Numbered from the stretch's first letter, positions 9,426-18,433 are shown. The stretch: DNA of 64,000 nt from Flavobacterium ovatum (GCF_040703125.1 NZ_CP160035.1:2631001-2695000); one strand, 5' to 3'. Program-made: numbers and translations. The notes: generated by a model not told the origin, from the letters alone.

Positions 9426-9437
9426 AATCCAGAAGTT

Positions 9438-9860
9438 ATGCCGAATCCGATTATCAAAACGCACCGAAAAGAGACTGTTGGCCAAGAGAATCATATCTAT
9501 ATTCTCAATAAAGGTCTGAATAGTGGAAAACCTCAAAAAACACCATTTACCAATAGCTTTGTCATTGTTTTTTCAAGCAAAGAAGAAGCTGATGCTGTTT
9601 ACTGGCTGATTTATAGTTTGTGGAAAGCTAATTTTTGGCATCAATTTCTTTATGGCTCAGTGATCCCATTTTTACGGATACATGAGTTCAAAAAGAACTT
9701 TATTCCGAAGCTCAACCAAATGTTATCTAATATGGAGCAACACCAAAAACAGATAAATGCTTTGCAGATTATTGAAATCCAAGAAAAGCAATTTCAAGAA
9801 AGCTTGATTTTAATCAATGAAATGAGAAAGACGATTTTAGCGCATTACTTTCAAAAGTGA
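9438..9860 (+). CDS. DUF6943-like small protein of conjugative-element type
   Basis: This 140-residue protein resembles DUF6943 proteins carried on Bacteroidetes integrative elements. Features are THRKETVGQENHIYILNKG near the start, SGKP, a central FVIVFSSKEEADAVYWLIYSLW, the hydrophobic FWHQFLYGSVIPFL, and a helical C-terminus with repeated Q/E heptads (QIIEIQEKQFQESLILINEM). No signal peptide or TM segment is seen. The function of the family is unknown. It stands alone: the usual companions (mobilisation and tra genes, integrase) are absent from the window, so it is probably a remnant cargo gene. The family call is from memory of the sequence pattern and is moderately sure. Confidence 0.6.
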   Translation: MPNPIIKTHRKETVGQENHIYILNKGLNSGKPQKTPFTNSFVIVFSSKEEADAVYWLIYSLWKANFWHQFLYGSVIPFLRIHEFKKNFIPKLNQMLSNMEQHQKQINALQIIEIQEKQFQESLILINEMRKTILAHYFQK

Positions 9861-9950
9861 TATTATGTACCGACTAATACATATTTGCTCTTTATTCGCT
9901 CTTTATGTCATATATGATTGCACGCTATAGATAAACTGGTGAAAAACAAA

Positions 9951-9973
9951 AAGCCCTCTCGTTAGAAAGGGCT
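9951..9973. terminator. Convergent terminator between DUF6943-like and MARQKG-type genes
   Basis: AGCCCT (9952-9957) pairs with AGGGCT (9968-9973), preceded by an A-run, which becomes a T-run on the minus strand. It lies between two convergent genes and would best terminate the minus-strand gene ending at 10022. A second set of short repeats (GCAAGTTTGCAAAGTTTGCA) follows at about 9979-9998. Confidence 0.6.
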
Positions 9974-10021
9974 AAGATTGCAAGTTTGCAAAGTTTGCAG
10001 TCTTGCAAACTGATGGTGTTT

Positions 10022-10825
10022 TTAAAAAATGTCTTCTATTTTTAAAGCATTTCCAGAATTGAATAAGTAATAATTATTTCCAACTTGTTGATAAAACTCA
10101 ATTCCAATACTTCCAATTACAGATACATCTGGATTTAATGTTGGCGCTCCTGGTAATGTAGCAGTAACTTCAATTAGCGAGGTTACAACATTCACCGGAG
10201 AATAATCAGAATAAGCGACATTTGACATTTGATTCAAAACTGAATCTGAAGGTTCGTAATTACCCGTTACTGCATTATAAATAAAATCGGCAACTACAGA
10301 AACTGAATTGATCATTCTCAAATGTGTTGCTCCAGATGGAATATTTAAGTAATTCAGCGGATTGAATGCAGGAATACTTAAAGTACTTTCTATTCTTGAT
10401 GGATCAGGCGTCAATGTAAATGGAGCATTAAATACACCATTAAAAGAGATGTTACGGTTAAAATCTAAACCTTTTAAATACTGAGGTTGTTGCGATATAA
10501 GAACGGCTCTTTGTCCTCTGGCTTCGGAACCATCTTCAATATTGATTTTTTTCATAATGGCAGTTAATCGACCAGTCAATTGACTATCTGACATTTGTTT
10601 CATTAATGATGATAAACCAACACGAACTGATTTGCCAGCATTGGCGCAAGCTGCAAACTCACTCATGTTTTCACGAGTACGAATGAAGCTCGGTGAAGTC
10701 TTGATTTGTTCTGCTGTAGGTCCTCCTTTTAATCCTGCAAAGTAACCTTCATTACCTTTAATTTTGAAGTGTCTAACTTCTCCGAGTGTTCCGACATATT
10801 TAATATGTCCTTTCTGTCTTGCCAT
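10022..10825 (-). CDS. MARQKG-type Bacteroidetes protein of unknown function
   Basis: This 267-residue protein opens with MARQKGHIKYVGTLGEVRHF, then YFAGLKGG, FIRTRENMSEF and a Ser/Leu-rich segment. This N-terminal pattern recurs in many short flavobacterial proteins of unknown function, often clustered and strain-variable. The C-terminal half (from about 120) is Asn/Ser/Pro-rich and looks beta-rich, with no cysteines apart from one near residue 59, and no signal peptide. There are no catalytic motifs. It could be a structural or phage-like component, but nothing in the sequence proves that. It is divergent from the nuclease at 10930, with a palindrome in the shared upstream region. The gene is real on codon grounds; the function is not recognised. 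Confidence 0.65.
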   Translation of the reverse strand: MARQKGHIKYVGTLGEVRHFKIKGNEGYFAGLKGGPTAEQIKTSPSFIRTRENMSEFAACANAGKSVRVGLSSLMKQMSDSQLTGRLTAIMKKINIEDGSEARGQRAVLISQQPQYLKGLDFNRNISFNGVFNAPFTLTPDPSRIESTLSIPAFNPLNYLNIPSGATHLRMINSVSVVADFIYNAVTGNYEPSDSVLNQMSNVAYSDYSPVNVVTSLIEVTATLPGAPTLNPDVSVIGSIGIEFYQQVGNNYYLFNSGNALKIEDIF

Positions 10826-10862
10826 ATTGTTATAGATTTAAAATTACAATTTATTTTGTTAA

Positions 10863-10877
10863 ATTTACATTGTAAAT
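10863..10877. promoter_or_regulatory. Palindrome in a divergent intergenic region (candidate operator)
   Basis: ATTTACATTGTAAAT is a near-perfect dyad (arms ATTTACA/TGTAAAT). It lies 38 nt from the minus-strand start and 53 nt from the plus-strand nuclease start. It could bind a dimeric regulator of one or both genes. No regulator gene is adjacent. Confidence 0.35.
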
Positions 10878-10929
10878 AACTTTAAATCAATTGCTTAAAT
10901 AATGCTATCTGAAGCATTTTAACGCATTA

Positions 10930-11403
10930 ATGACTATGACAAGAAAAATTATTCTGAAAATCAAAAGGTTTGTAGATGGTGATGGACTAATTGCGGAAGA
11001 TTTCCATTCCAAAAAAGAGTTTGAAATACGCTTATATGGTATTGATGCACCTGAAATGAATTATTGTAGCAAGATTAAAAAGGACGAAAAAGAATTACAT
11101 ATCCCTGCAGCATTATTAATTAAGCTAGGTTATAAATCATTTGAGTTTTTTAAATCTAATATGCAAATAGGGGAGATTTGTACTTTAGTCCAGGAGGAAA
11201 ATAATCTCTTTGACAAATACGGAAGAACACTTGGTTATTTAATTCTGAGCAATGGTAACGTAATGAATGAAATAATGATAAGAGAAGGCTATGCAAAGCC
11301 GTATAGCAACGTATTTTGTAAAAAGCTTCCAATGTATAAGGAATGGAGTTTGAAGGCTAAAACAGACAAAAAAGGATTATTTGCTATTGTGGATAGCTTT
11401 TAA
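10930..11403 (+). CDS. Thermonuclease-like (SNase-fold) nuclease, cytoplasmic form
   Basis: This 157-residue protein has a staphylococcal-nuclease (TNase) domain and predicted phosphodiesterase activity on DNA/RNA. Motifs: VDGDGLI (15-21), IRLYGIDAPEM (about 33-43) holding the equivalents of catalytic Arg35, Asp40 and Glu43, DKYGRTLGYL holding the equivalent of Arg87, and NEIMIREGYAKPY near the end. An insert (NYCSKIKKDEKELHIPAAL) lengthens the loop after the APE motif. No signal peptide is present, unlike secreted homologues, so it probably acts in the cytoplasm. It is the last accessory gene before tRNA-Ser and may be island cargo or a defence nuclease. The ATG at 10930 is followed by a second in-frame ATG two codons later; either could be used. 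Confidence 0.8.
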   Translation: MTMTRKIILKIKRFVDGDGLIAEDFHSKKEFEIRLYGIDAPEMNYCSKIKKDEKELHIPAALLIKLGYKSFEFFKSNMQIGEICTLVQEENNLFDKYGRTLGYLILSNGNVMNEIMIREGYAKPYSNVFCKKLPMYKEWSLKAKTDKKGLFAIVDSF

Positions 11404-11441
11404 TTCAGTTGTGGGCTAAATGTGGGCTAGAACTAAAAATA

Positions 11442-11481
11442 AAAAACCCTAACTAGCTGATTTACAGTTGTTAGGGTTTTT
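11442..11481 (-). terminator. Terminator downstream of tRNA-Ser
   Basis: AAAAACCCTAAC and GTTAGGGTTTTT form a 12-bp stem with a 14-nt loop. On the minus strand it follows the tRNA 3' end by about 6 nt. A/T runs on both sides make it bidirectional, so it also ends the nuclease gene on the plus strand. Confidence 0.8.
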
Positions 11482-11487
11482 ATTCCG

Positions 11488-11572
11488 CGGAGAAAGAGGG
11501 ATTCGAACCCCCGGACCTGTTACAGTCAACAGTTTTCAAGACTGCCGCATTCGACCGCTCTGCCATTTCTCC
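11488..11572 (-). tRNA. tRNA-Ser (anticodon UGA)
   Basis: The minus strand reads a complete class II tRNA: acceptor GGAGAAA pairing with TTTCTCC plus discriminator G, a D-arm with GCGGTCGAATGC, anticodon stem CAGT/ACTG around loop CTTGAAA (anticodon TGA), a long variable arm, and T-arm GGTTCGAATCC. CCA is not encoded. The length is 85 nt. The 3' end faces the accessory region, the usual orientation for an integrated island. Confidence 0.95.
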
Positions 11573-11740
11573 AGTGAGCGACAATCATTACCTGATTGCG
11601 AGTGCAAATATAAGCACGTTTTTCGATTTACAAAAACAATTTGGAATAAATTTTTAGTAGTTTTTAAAACTATTTTTTAATCGTTTCATTTCCTTTGTTT
11701 TAGCTTGAAATTTTTTTTCGAAAAACATTTAAAATAACGG

Positions 11741-12874
11741 TTAATAGGTTACGTATTCTGTAATTTCTAGACCATAACCAATCATTCCCACACGCTTTCC
11801 TTGTACCGAATTGGATACTAAACGTATTTTTGAAATATCAATATCATGTAAAATTTGTGCGCCAATACCAAAATCTTTGCTATCGATCACAATTTTTGGT
11901 GCTTTCATTTCTCCTGATTCTTGTAATGCTTTTAGTTCTGTCAGGCGACTTAACAAATTAACAGCTTGCATATCTTGATTGATAAAGATAAAAGCGCCTT
12001 TACCATGCTCGTTAATGACTTTAAACATGTCATCAAGTTGTTGGTCTACATTATTGGTTAATGTTCCTAACAAATCATTATTTACTTGTGAGGAGTGTAT
12101 TCTTGTCAATATTGACTCTCCTAGATTCCATGTTCCTTTGGTGAGTGCAATGTGAATTTGTTTATTCGTAGTTTGTTGGTACGCTCTTAGGCGGAATGTT
12201 CCAAAACGGGTTTCAATATCAAAATCTTCTTTTTTATGAATTAAACTATCGTGTTGCATTCTGTAAGCTACTAGATCTTCAATTGAAACAATCTTTAAAT
12301 CGAATTTTTTAGCTACTTTAACGAGTTGGGGTAGGCGAGCCATGCTTCCATCTTCATTCATGATTTCAACAATAACTCCTGCAGAATGGAATCCAGCTAA
12401 ACGAGCAAAATCAATTGCGGCTTCAGTATGTCCAGTTCTTCTTAATACACCACCTTGCTTGGCAATAAGCGGGAATATATGCCCGGGTCTGGCTAGATCA
12501 TGTGGTTTTGTATTTGGGTCAACAAGTGACAAAACAGTTTTAGCTCTATCAGCTGCAGAAATACCAGTTGTAACTCCATTTCCTTTTAGATCAACTGAAA
12601 CTGTAAAAGCAGTTTCCATTGGGTCGGTATTGTTAGTTACCATAGCATGAAGGCCTAATTCTTTACAACGACTTTCTGTTAAAGGTGTACAAATTAATCC
12701 TCGACCGTGAGTAGCCATGAAGTTGATCATCTCTGGTGTTACTTTTTCGGCTGCAGCCAAGAAATCACCCTCGTTTTCTCTGTCTTCATCATCAACTACG
12801 ATGATTACTTTTCCTTGGCGAATATCTTCAATTGCTTCTTCAATTGTGTTAAGTTTTATTTTACTTGAAACCAT
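11741..12874 (-). CDS. ribB: 3,4-dihydroxy-2-butanone-4-phosphate synthase with degenerate GTP cyclohydrolase II domain
   Basis: RibB converts ribulose 5-phosphate to dihydroxybutanone phosphate in riboflavin synthesis. The N-terminal domain (1-205) is intact: [10 protein letters not shown] (28-37), the substrate loop with THGRGLIC, and [14 protein letters not shown]. The C-terminal 170 residues align with GTP cyclohydrolase II and keep its end (GIGAQIL, GYGLEI). The zinc-binding cysteines are gone: where RibA has RIHSECxTGDxFGSxRCDCG, this protein has [19 protein letters not shown]. The RibA half is therefore expected to be inactive, and the cell needs another RibA. It is the last gene of a minus-strand operon, 9 nt after the LptF/G-family gene. 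Confidence 0.9.
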   Translation of the reverse strand: MVSSKIKLNTIEEAIEDIRQGKVIIVVDDEDRENEGDFLAAAEKVTPEMINFMATHGRGLICTPLTESRCKELGLHAMVTNNTDPMETAFTVSVDLKGNGVTTGISAADRAKTVLSLVDPNTKPHDLARPGHIFPLIAKQGGVLRRTGHTEAAIDFARLAGFHSAGVIVEIMNEDGSMARLPQLVKVAKKFDLKIVSIEDLVAYRMQHDSLIHKKEDFDIETRFGTFRLRAYQQTTNKQIHIALTKGTWNLGESILTRIHSSQVNNDLLGTLTNNVDQQLDDMFKVINEHGKGAFIFINQDMQAVNLLSRLTELKALQESGEMKAPKIVIDSKDFGIGAQILHDIDISKIRLVSNSVQGKRVGMIGYGLEITEYVTY

Positions 12875-12883
12875 GATAGGTAT

Positions 12884-14332
12884 TTAGATTTGTTTTTGAA
12901 ACAGTTTTTTTATTAATTTTTGAATTGGAGATGTGATTACATCCATATTAATTAATCCAATGTCATTTGTAGCTCTATAGGTAAGAAATACTGCTACTGG
13001 AGTTAGTATAAAAGAAGACATCCAGGCTCCTAAAAATGGAGATAAACCATCTTCTTGGGATATTCTTTTTCCAAATGTATTGATGAAATGAAATGTAATA
13101 AAAATAAAAACAGCAAATACGATGGGTAATCCAAGCCCTCCTTTTCGGATAATAGCTCCTAAAGGCGCTCCAATGAAAAACATTAAAAAACATGCAAAAG
13201 CGATTACAAATTTGTCATAAAGCGCTAGGTAATGTTCATTTATCATTTTTTGTTTGTTCTCTAAGTTTGCCTTAGAAGCATCAATATTATAACTTGTACT
13301 TAAAATATTACTGGCTGCTGTTTTTAAAATGTTTAGTTTTTCTTCATTTTTAAACAAGGACAAAATATTCTTTGGCATTGCTTTAAACTTTTTTAGCGAG
13401 TCGGCTACTATTTTATTACTATTGGAGATGGCGGTAATTCCTGTTTGGAGATTAATATTTTCTGAAAAAGAAGTTATCTCTGTATCTAAGTTTTTATGCA
13501 ACGAATCTAAGGTGTAGTTTAATTCACTAACAGTCAGCATTGTGTTGGTGTTGGATACTTGTTCCTCGTTAACTTCTACTTTATTTAGTTGTGATAAGTC
13601 AATATTAATAGTGTATTTTTTGAAAGCACTTTTAGCAAATGGAAGTTTGTTTCTATCCTCGTATTTTTTTGGAACAATGTCTTCATAGTAATTCCCGTTA
13701 TTGAGTACTAGTTTTAAAATACTAGATTTTTCACTGCTGATTAATTCTCCATCTTTAGCTTTAATAACAGTTTTACTACCGTCACCCATTGTAGATTTTT
13801 TGTGAATGGTTATGCCGGTCAAAGAGTTACCGTTATCGCCTGATTTCTTGTTTACCTTAATATTATAGATCCCAACATCACTAAATTGACCTTCAGTTAT
13901 AGCCAATGCAGGTTTTACTTGTGCAATGTTTTTTCTAAAATTGATGAACTTGTATTCCGCATAAGGAATTACATTGTTGGCAAATAAGAAGGCTACAATG
14001 CTTAGTACGGTTATGAAAATGGTCAACGGAATTATAGCTCTTTGTAAAGAGATACCCGCTGATTTCATTGCGGCAAATTCATAGTTTTCAGCTAGATTAC
14101 CAAAAGTCATGATCGATGCTAATAATATAGATAAGGGGAGTACCAATGGAATGATCCTTGGCATGGAAAACATCAAGAATTTAAAAATCATTGGAGCATC
14201 TAAATCTTTTCCAGCTAATTCTGCAATAAACAACCAAATGGTTTGGAGTATGAATATGAAAAATAGGATTACAAATACCGTGGTAAATGTGATCGAAAAT
14301 GTTTTTAATAAGTATCTGTCAAGTATTTTCAC
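12884..14332 (-). CDS. LptF/LptG-family lipopolysaccharide export permease
   Basis: This 482-residue inner-membrane protein of the YjgP/YjgQ (LptF/LptG) family would form the permease of the ABC transporter that extracts LPS from the inner membrane. It has the conserved opening [19 protein letters not shown] segments at about 12-35, 55-80 and 100-120, a long periplasmic jellyroll region, and three TM segments in the last 110 residues ([25 protein letters not shown] is family-typical). It is about 100 residues longer than E. coli LptF because of an insert at about 260-350, common in Bacteroidetes. Which paralogue (F or G) cannot be told. It is in an operon with the LolA-like gene 9 nt upstream. 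Confidence 0.85.
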   Translation of the reverse strand: MKILDRYLLKTFSITFTTVFVILFFIFILQTIWLFIAELAGKDLDAPMIFKFLMFSMPRIIPLVLPLSILLASIMTFGNLAENYEFAAMKSAGISLQRAIIPLTIFITVLSIVAFLFANNVIPYAEYKFINFRKNIAQVKPALAITEGQFSDVGIYNIKVNKKSGDNGNSLTGITIHKKSTMGDGSKTVIKAKDGELISSEKSSILKLVLNNGNYYEDIVPKKYEDRNKLPFAKSAFKKYTINIDLSQLNKVEVNEEQVSNTNTMLTVSELNYTLDSLHKNLDTEITSFSENINLQTGITAISNSNKIVADSLKKFKAMPKNILSLFKNEEKLNILKTAASNILSTSYNIDASKANLENKQKMINEHYLALYDKFVIAFACFLMFFIGAPLGAIIRKGGLGLPIVFAVFIFITFHFINTFGKRISQEDGLSPFLGAWMSSFILTPVAVFLTYRATNDIGLINMDVITSPIQKLIKKLFQKQI

Positions 14333-14341
14333 TTACCCTGT

Positions 14342-14986
14342 TTAATCTAATTTATTGATATAGTAATTTGGATATTTACTTTCGGCAAAGGTAAATTGAT
14401 TTTTTGACAAAGGTTGGTTGGTTTTAAAAGAATTAACGGTTAAAGTTGTTTTTGTTCCTTTTTTTCCAATTTCGATCAAGTTGTAAATGTGTTTGGTGTT
14501 TACATCTATTCCTAGCAAAATTTCTTTTCGTTGGTCTTTTGTATTGGTTGGAACTAACTTGATATACTGGATTTTTCTACCTCTTACGTCCTGCAAAATA
14601 TCCATTTTATATCGATATCCGCTATTGAAAAAAGTTAACATTTTTGATGGAGTGATGGCATTATTATCTTTTTCATTATAATTAGAAATAGAAACTTCTT
14701 CATCCTCAGGGACGATAGTATATGTTTTTTTACCATCAAATATCTTTGTGATGCCCATAAAATTCAATACATATTGATTGCCTTTCATCGTCACATTCCC
14801 TTTGCTGTCTTGATTGATGTTTTCTTTTGCATTGTTTAATGAATACTTAAAGTCAATTGCAATATTAGAATAACTTTTTACTTTAGCTGTTACTTGGTCT
14901 AATAATGCTTTGGCTTTTGCATCTTGCGCCTGGGTTGAAAAACTTATAAAAAGAGCCAATAATATAGGGATAATTCTTTTGGTCAT
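14342..14986 (-). CDS. LolA-like periplasmic outer-membrane lipoprotein carrier
   Basis: This predicted periplasmic lipoprotein chaperone has the LolA fold. From the ATG at 14986 the product begins MTKRIIPILLALFISFSTQA, a clean signal peptide cleaved before QDAKA. The open frame extends upstream to 15052 inside the ftsK gene, but that extension lacks a signal and is charged, so 14986 is chosen. The body has the LolA pattern: repeated beta-strands, FDGKKTYTIVPEDEEV, and a Lys/Thr-rich strand KTTLTVNSFKTNQPLS. The mature length of about 195 residues fits the family. It lies between ftsK and the LptF/G permease; envelope biogenesis genes are grouped here. Confidence 0.85.
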   Translation of the reverse strand: MTKRIIPILLALFISFSTQAQDAKAKALLDQVTAKVKSYSNIAIDFKYSLNNAKENINQDSKGNVTMKGNQYVLNFMGITKIFDGKKTYTIVPEDEEVSISNYNEKDNNAITPSKMLTFFNSGYRYKMDILQDVRGRKIQYIKLVPTNTKDQRKEILLGIDVNTKHIYNLIEIGKKGTKTTLTVNSFKTNQPLSKNQFTFAESKYPNYYINKLD

Positions 14987-15035
14987 GGTGGTAATTGAAT
15001 TTCTTTTTATGTTTTTAATCTTGATTTGCATGGTT

Positions 15036-17474
15036 TTAACTGTTTTTTTCATTGTTTAATAACTGCTCAAGAGAGGTTAGATCTTGGATGTTTACTGAGC
15101 GGGCTTTGCTGCCTTCAAAAGGACCAACAATTCCTGCTGCTTCGAGTTGGTCAATTAAACGACCTGCACGATTGTATCCTAGTTTTAGTTTTCTCTGTAA
15201 CAAGGAAGCTGAACCTTGTTGAGCGCTAATAATTACTTCAGCAGCATCTCTAAACAGAGTATCTCTTTCGGATATATTCATATCAAGATTAATGCCAGTT
15301 TCTTCTCCAACAAACTCTGGGAGTAAATATGCTGTTGCATATGCTTTTTGCGAACCAATAAAATCAGTTATTTTTTCTACCTCTGGAGTATCTATAAAGG
15401 CACATTGTACACGTACTACATCATTTCCGTTGGTGTATAGTAAATCCCCACGACCTATTAATTGATCGGCACCTTGAGTGTCTAGAATTGTTCTCGAATC
15501 AATTTTTGAAGTTACTCTAAAGGCAATACGAGCGGGGAAATTGGCTTTGATTAATCCGGTAATAACGTTAACCGAAGGACGTTGTGTAGCGATAATTAAG
15601 TGAATACCAATAGCACGAGCTAATTGTGCTAAACGAGCAATCGGAATTTCGACTTCTTTTCCAGCAGTCATAATTAAATCGGCAAACTCATCGACTACAA
15701 GAATGATATAAGGTAAAAAACGGTGCCCATTTTCGGGATTTAATTTTCTAGCTTTGAATTTATCATTATACTCTTTGATATTACGCACCATTGCATCTTT
15801 TAATAAAGAATAACGATTATCCATTTCTACACAAAGAGAGTTTAGGGTGTTGACTACTTTAGTGTTGTCGGTAATAATAGCGTCTTCTGAATCAGGAAGC
15901 ATCGCTAGATAATGTCTTTCTATTTTATTAAAAAGCGTTAACTCTACTTTTTTCGGGTCAACTAATACAAATTTAACTTCAGCAGGGTGTTTTTTGTATA
16001 ACAATGAAGTTAGTACGGCATTCAAGCCTACAGATTTTCCTTGTCCTGTAGCACCCGCCATCAATAAGTGAGGCATTTTGGCTAAATCCACTACAAATGT
16101 TTCATTAGAAATGGTTTTTCCTAAAGCGATAGGTAATTCCATTTCGGCTTCTTGAAATTTGGCTGAACCAATAACAGATTTCATGGAAACCATCGTAGGA
16201 TTCTTGTTAGGGACCTCAATACCAATTGTTCCTTTTCCTGGAATAGGAGCAATGATTCTAATTCCTAATGCCGAAAGGGATAAGGCAATATCGTCTTCTA
16301 AACTTTTAATTTTAGAAATACGAATACCAGCCTCTGGAACTATTTCGTATAAAGTAACCGATGGACCAACGGTAGCTTTAATTTGTGCTATTTCGATTTT
16401 GTAATTGCGGAGCGTATCCACAATTCTATTTTTATTTTCTTCTAGTTCTTCTTGATTGATAGTAATTCCGCCAGTAGAATATTCTTTTAATAAATCTAAG
16501 GTTGGGAATTTATAGTTAGATAAATCTAAAGTAGGATCAAATTGTCCAAAGTCAGAAACTAATCTTGACGCTAGGTTTTCTTCAATAAGATCTTCTTCAG
16601 GAGCGGATTCTATGACAAATGAATCTGTTGAAGAAATAGGGGATTCAACTGTTTTTTTCTCAAATGGAGGAGGAGTCGTAGTGTCTAATTTAATCTCTGA
16701 GGAATTCTTAATTGTTGGTTTTAATTCTTCTTTTTTGATTTCAAATTGTGAAGGTTTAGTTTTTAAAACCATTTCTTCTTCTTTTAAATCTACGTCAGAG
16801 ACTGCAAATTCTTCTAAGTTGTAGGCGCCTTCATTTTTAGTAGCTTCAGCTGTTGCTAAAGTTTTTTTAAGGTCTTTACGTGTGTTCTCAAAAAAGGACT
16901 GAATTTTATCCGGAGACAATTTCATTTTGAATATAGTATAAATCACTATTCCAAAAATTAAGACTAGTAATGTACCTGTTTTACCAATGTAGTCTTGCAT
17001 GAATAAATTTAATTCATATCCTACTACACCTCCCAATTCTGGAAGGGAAGTTGCAAAAAAGCTTAATAAAATAGAAACGATAATAAGTACAAATAAATCC
17101 CAAAACCAAATTCGTTTGAGTTTAGTTGTTGGCAACCCTATGATTAAATAAGAACCAGTCAAGAAAAATAGACGGACAAATAAAAAGGAAGCTAGTCCAA
17201 AACCTTTGTAAACGATTAGGTCAGCTAGATAGGCTCCAAATTTACCTAACCAATTTTGTACTGTTTCAGAGCGATTAGTTAGTTCATTAACAGCGCTTTG
17301 GTCTTCTTGGCCGTAAACATAAAAGGAGATGAAAGCAACTAATAAAGCTATGGAAAATAATACTAAAAGACAGCCCAAAACAATTTTGTGCTGTCTAGTG
17401 ATTTTCCATGGTTTTATTTCTTTAGTCTCAGAATTATTTTTCTTGTCTAAAGTTTCTTTTCTTGATTTTGCCAT
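15036..17474 (-). CDS. ftsK: DNA translocase FtsK/SpoIIIE
   Basis: FtsK is a septum-located ATP-driven dsDNA pump that segregates chromosome ends and activates XerCD recombination at dif. In order: cytoplasmic tail (1-30), four TM segments (about 31-52, 90-115, 125-145 and 165-183), an acidic/Pro-rich linker (about 190-340), the alpha domain, and the RecA-like motor with Walker A GATGQGKS (474-481) and Walker B VVDEFADL (593-600). ATQRPSVNVITG follows, then a gamma winged helix (about 745-812, LLQRKLKLGYNRAGRLIDQL) that reads KOPS-like sites. The 812-residue length is normal for Bacteroidetes, with a short linker. It begins 18 nt after the dgkA stop, in the same operon. Confidence 0.97.
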   Translation of the reverse strand: MAKSRKETLDKKNNSETKEIKPWKITRQHKIVLGCLLVLFSIALLVAFISFYVYGQEDQSAVNELTNRSETVQNWLGKFGAYLADLIVYKGFGLASFLFVRLFFLTGSYLIIGLPTTKLKRIWFWDLFVLIIVSILLSFFATSLPELGGVVGYELNLFMQDYIGKTGTLLVLIFGIVIYTIFKMKLSPDKIQSFFENTRKDLKKTLATAEATKNEGAYNLEEFAVSDVDLKEEEMVLKTKPSQFEIKKEELKPTIKNSSEIKLDTTTPPPFEKKTVESPISSTDSFVIESAPEEDLIEENLASRLVSDFGQFDPTLDLSNYKFPTLDLLKEYSTGGITINQEELEENKNRIVDTLRNYKIEIAQIKATVGPSVTLYEIVPEAGIRISKIKSLEDDIALSLSALGIRIIAPIPGKGTIGIEVPNKNPTMVSMKSVIGSAKFQEAEMELPIALGKTISNETFVVDLAKMPHLLMAGATGQGKSVGLNAVLTSLLYKKHPAEVKFVLVDPKKVELTLFNKIERHYLAMLPDSEDAIITDNTKVVNTLNSLCVEMDNRYSLLKDAMVRNIKEYNDKFKARKLNPENGHRFLPYIILVVDEFADLIMTAGKEVEIPIARLAQLARAIGIHLIIATQRPSVNVITGLIKANFPARIAFRVTSKIDSRTILDTQGADQLIGRGDLLYTNGNDVVRVQCAFIDTPEVEKITDFIGSQKAYATAYLLPEFVGEETGINLDMNISERDTLFRDAAEVIISAQQGSASLLQRKLKLGYNRAGRLIDQLEAAGIVGPFEGSKARSVNIQDLTSLEQLLNNEKNS

Positions 17475-17492
17475 TAGGGATTGTACTATTGC

Positions 17493-17867
17493 CTATGAAA
17501 ATAGGGGTAGATATATGATTAAACCGATAATTATGGCTGTAATAGCTGCAAAAAAAACAGAGCCAGCAGCGATGTCTTTTATAAAGCCTATTCTTTCATG
17601 ATAATCAGGATGGATAAAGTCAGCAATTTTTTCGATTGCTGTGTTCAAGCCTTCAATACTTAATACTAAACCTATTGCTAAAGTTTGAAAAAGCCATTGT
17701 GTAGCAGTTATTCCAAAGTATAAGCCTGCAACAGTAAGCAAAATACCTGTTGAGAATTGAACCATAACACTATGTTCAGTAGTGATTAATTTGATGGCTC
17801 CCTTCACGGCATAAGTAATGCTTTTTAGTCTACCAGTAACGAAGGTATTGTCTTTTTGAAACTCCAT
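17493..17867 (-). CDS. dgkA: Diacylglycerol kinase family protein (undecaprenol kinase-like)
   Basis: This 124-residue integral-membrane lipid kinase of the prokaryotic DgkA family phosphorylates diacylglycerol or undecaprenol. The signature SIEGLNTAIEKIADFIHP (71-88) carries the catalytic Glu and Asn residues, followed by KDIAAGSVFFAAI. Three TM segments are visible (about 33-52, 56-75 and 96-118). The short length is normal. It sits between tpx (10 nt gap) and ftsK (18 nt gap), so it is part of the operon. Substrate preference cannot be read from the sequence. Confidence 0.9.
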   Translation of the reverse strand: MEFQKDNTFVTGRLKSITYAVKGAIKLITTEHSVMVQFSTGILLTVAGLYFGITATQWLFQTLAIGLVLSIEGLNTAIEKIADFIHPDYHERIGFIKDIAAGSVFFAAITAIIIGLIIYLPLFS

Positions 17868-17877
17868 TAAAATCAGA

Positions 17878-18375
17878 TTAAAGTACTGCTAATGCAGCTT
17901 CGTAATTAGGTTCGTCAACAATGTCGCCTACTTGTTCTGTGTGAAGGATAGTTCCGTCAACATCTACAACAATAAGAACTCTTGAAAGTAAACCAGCCAA
18001 AGGTCCGTCTACAATTTGTAAACCATTAGTTTTTCCAAAGTTTCCTTCTTGAAAATCTGATAAGTTCACAACGTTAGTGATTCCTTCTGCTCCACAAAAA
18101 CGTTGTTGAGCAAATGGTAAATCTCTAGAGATACATAAAACTGCAGTATTGTCTAATCCAGCCGCTTTTTCGTTGAAAGTTCTAACCGATGTAGCACATG
18201 TTCCTGTGTCAACACTTGGAAAAATATTTAATACTAATCTTTTACCAGCAAAATTATTCAATGAAGCAACGGAAAGGTCACCTTGAACTAATTTAAAATC
18301 TGCTAATTTTGAACCCACTTTTGGTAATTCACCATTAGTATTTATTGCATTTCCTTTTAATGTAATTGAAGCCAT
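17878..18375 (-). CDS. tpx: Thiol peroxidase (atypical 2-Cys peroxiredoxin)
   Basis: Tpx is a 165-residue cytoplasmic peroxidase that reduces H2O2 and alkyl hydroperoxides using thioredoxin. The peroxidatic Cys60 is in PSVDTGTCATSVR and the resolving Cys94 is in RFCGAEGIT, the 34-residue spacing of the Tpx family. The ATG at 18375 follows a TACTTTTG -7 box. It is the first gene of the tpx-dgkA-ftsK-lolA-lptF/G-ribB run. Confidence 0.96.
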   Translation of the reverse strand: MASITLKGNAINTNGELPKVGSKLADFKLVQGDLSVASLNNFAGKRLVLNIFPSVDTGTCATSVRTFNEKAAGLDNTAVLCISRDLPFAQQRFCGAEGITNVVNLSDFQEGNFGKTNGLQIVDGPLAGLLSRVLIVVDVDGTILHTEQVGDIVDEPNYEAALAVL

Positions 18376-18397
18376 GATTTTTATTTTTAATGAGGTT

Positions 18398-18405
18398 CAA
18401 AAGTA
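18398..18405 (-). promoter_or_regulatory. Bacteroidetes -7 promoter box for tpx operon
   Basis: The minus strand reads TACTTTTG, matching TAnnTTTG, 23 nt upstream of the tpx ATG. No clear TTG -33 element lies at the usual distance, so the call is moderate. Confidence 0.55.
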
Positions 18406-18433
18406 TGAAAATTATTTAAGATTTTGGTTTTAA

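Larger units (their letters stand above)
8400..9437. other. GC-richer non-coding region, probable mobile-element relic
   Basis: About 1 kb without a convincing gene. From about 8430 to 9050 the sequence is clearly richer in G+C than either side and has several hairpins: CCCGCC-A7-GGCGGG near 8871-8890 and GCCCC/GGGGC near 9029-9048. It carries short repeated phrases such as 'gctccgt/gctccg' and 'gcgtagcgagag'. Open frames at 8771-8974 and 8966-9178 have no protein-like composition. A DUF6943-like ORF follows at once; such proteins are carried by Bacteroidetes conjugative elements. It is therefore read as a leftover non-coding part of such an element (inference). Confidence 0.45.

Noticed and set aside
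11741..12874. Calling the gene a bifunctional ribBA
   Set aside because: The cyclohydrolase half lacks its zinc-binding cysteines.
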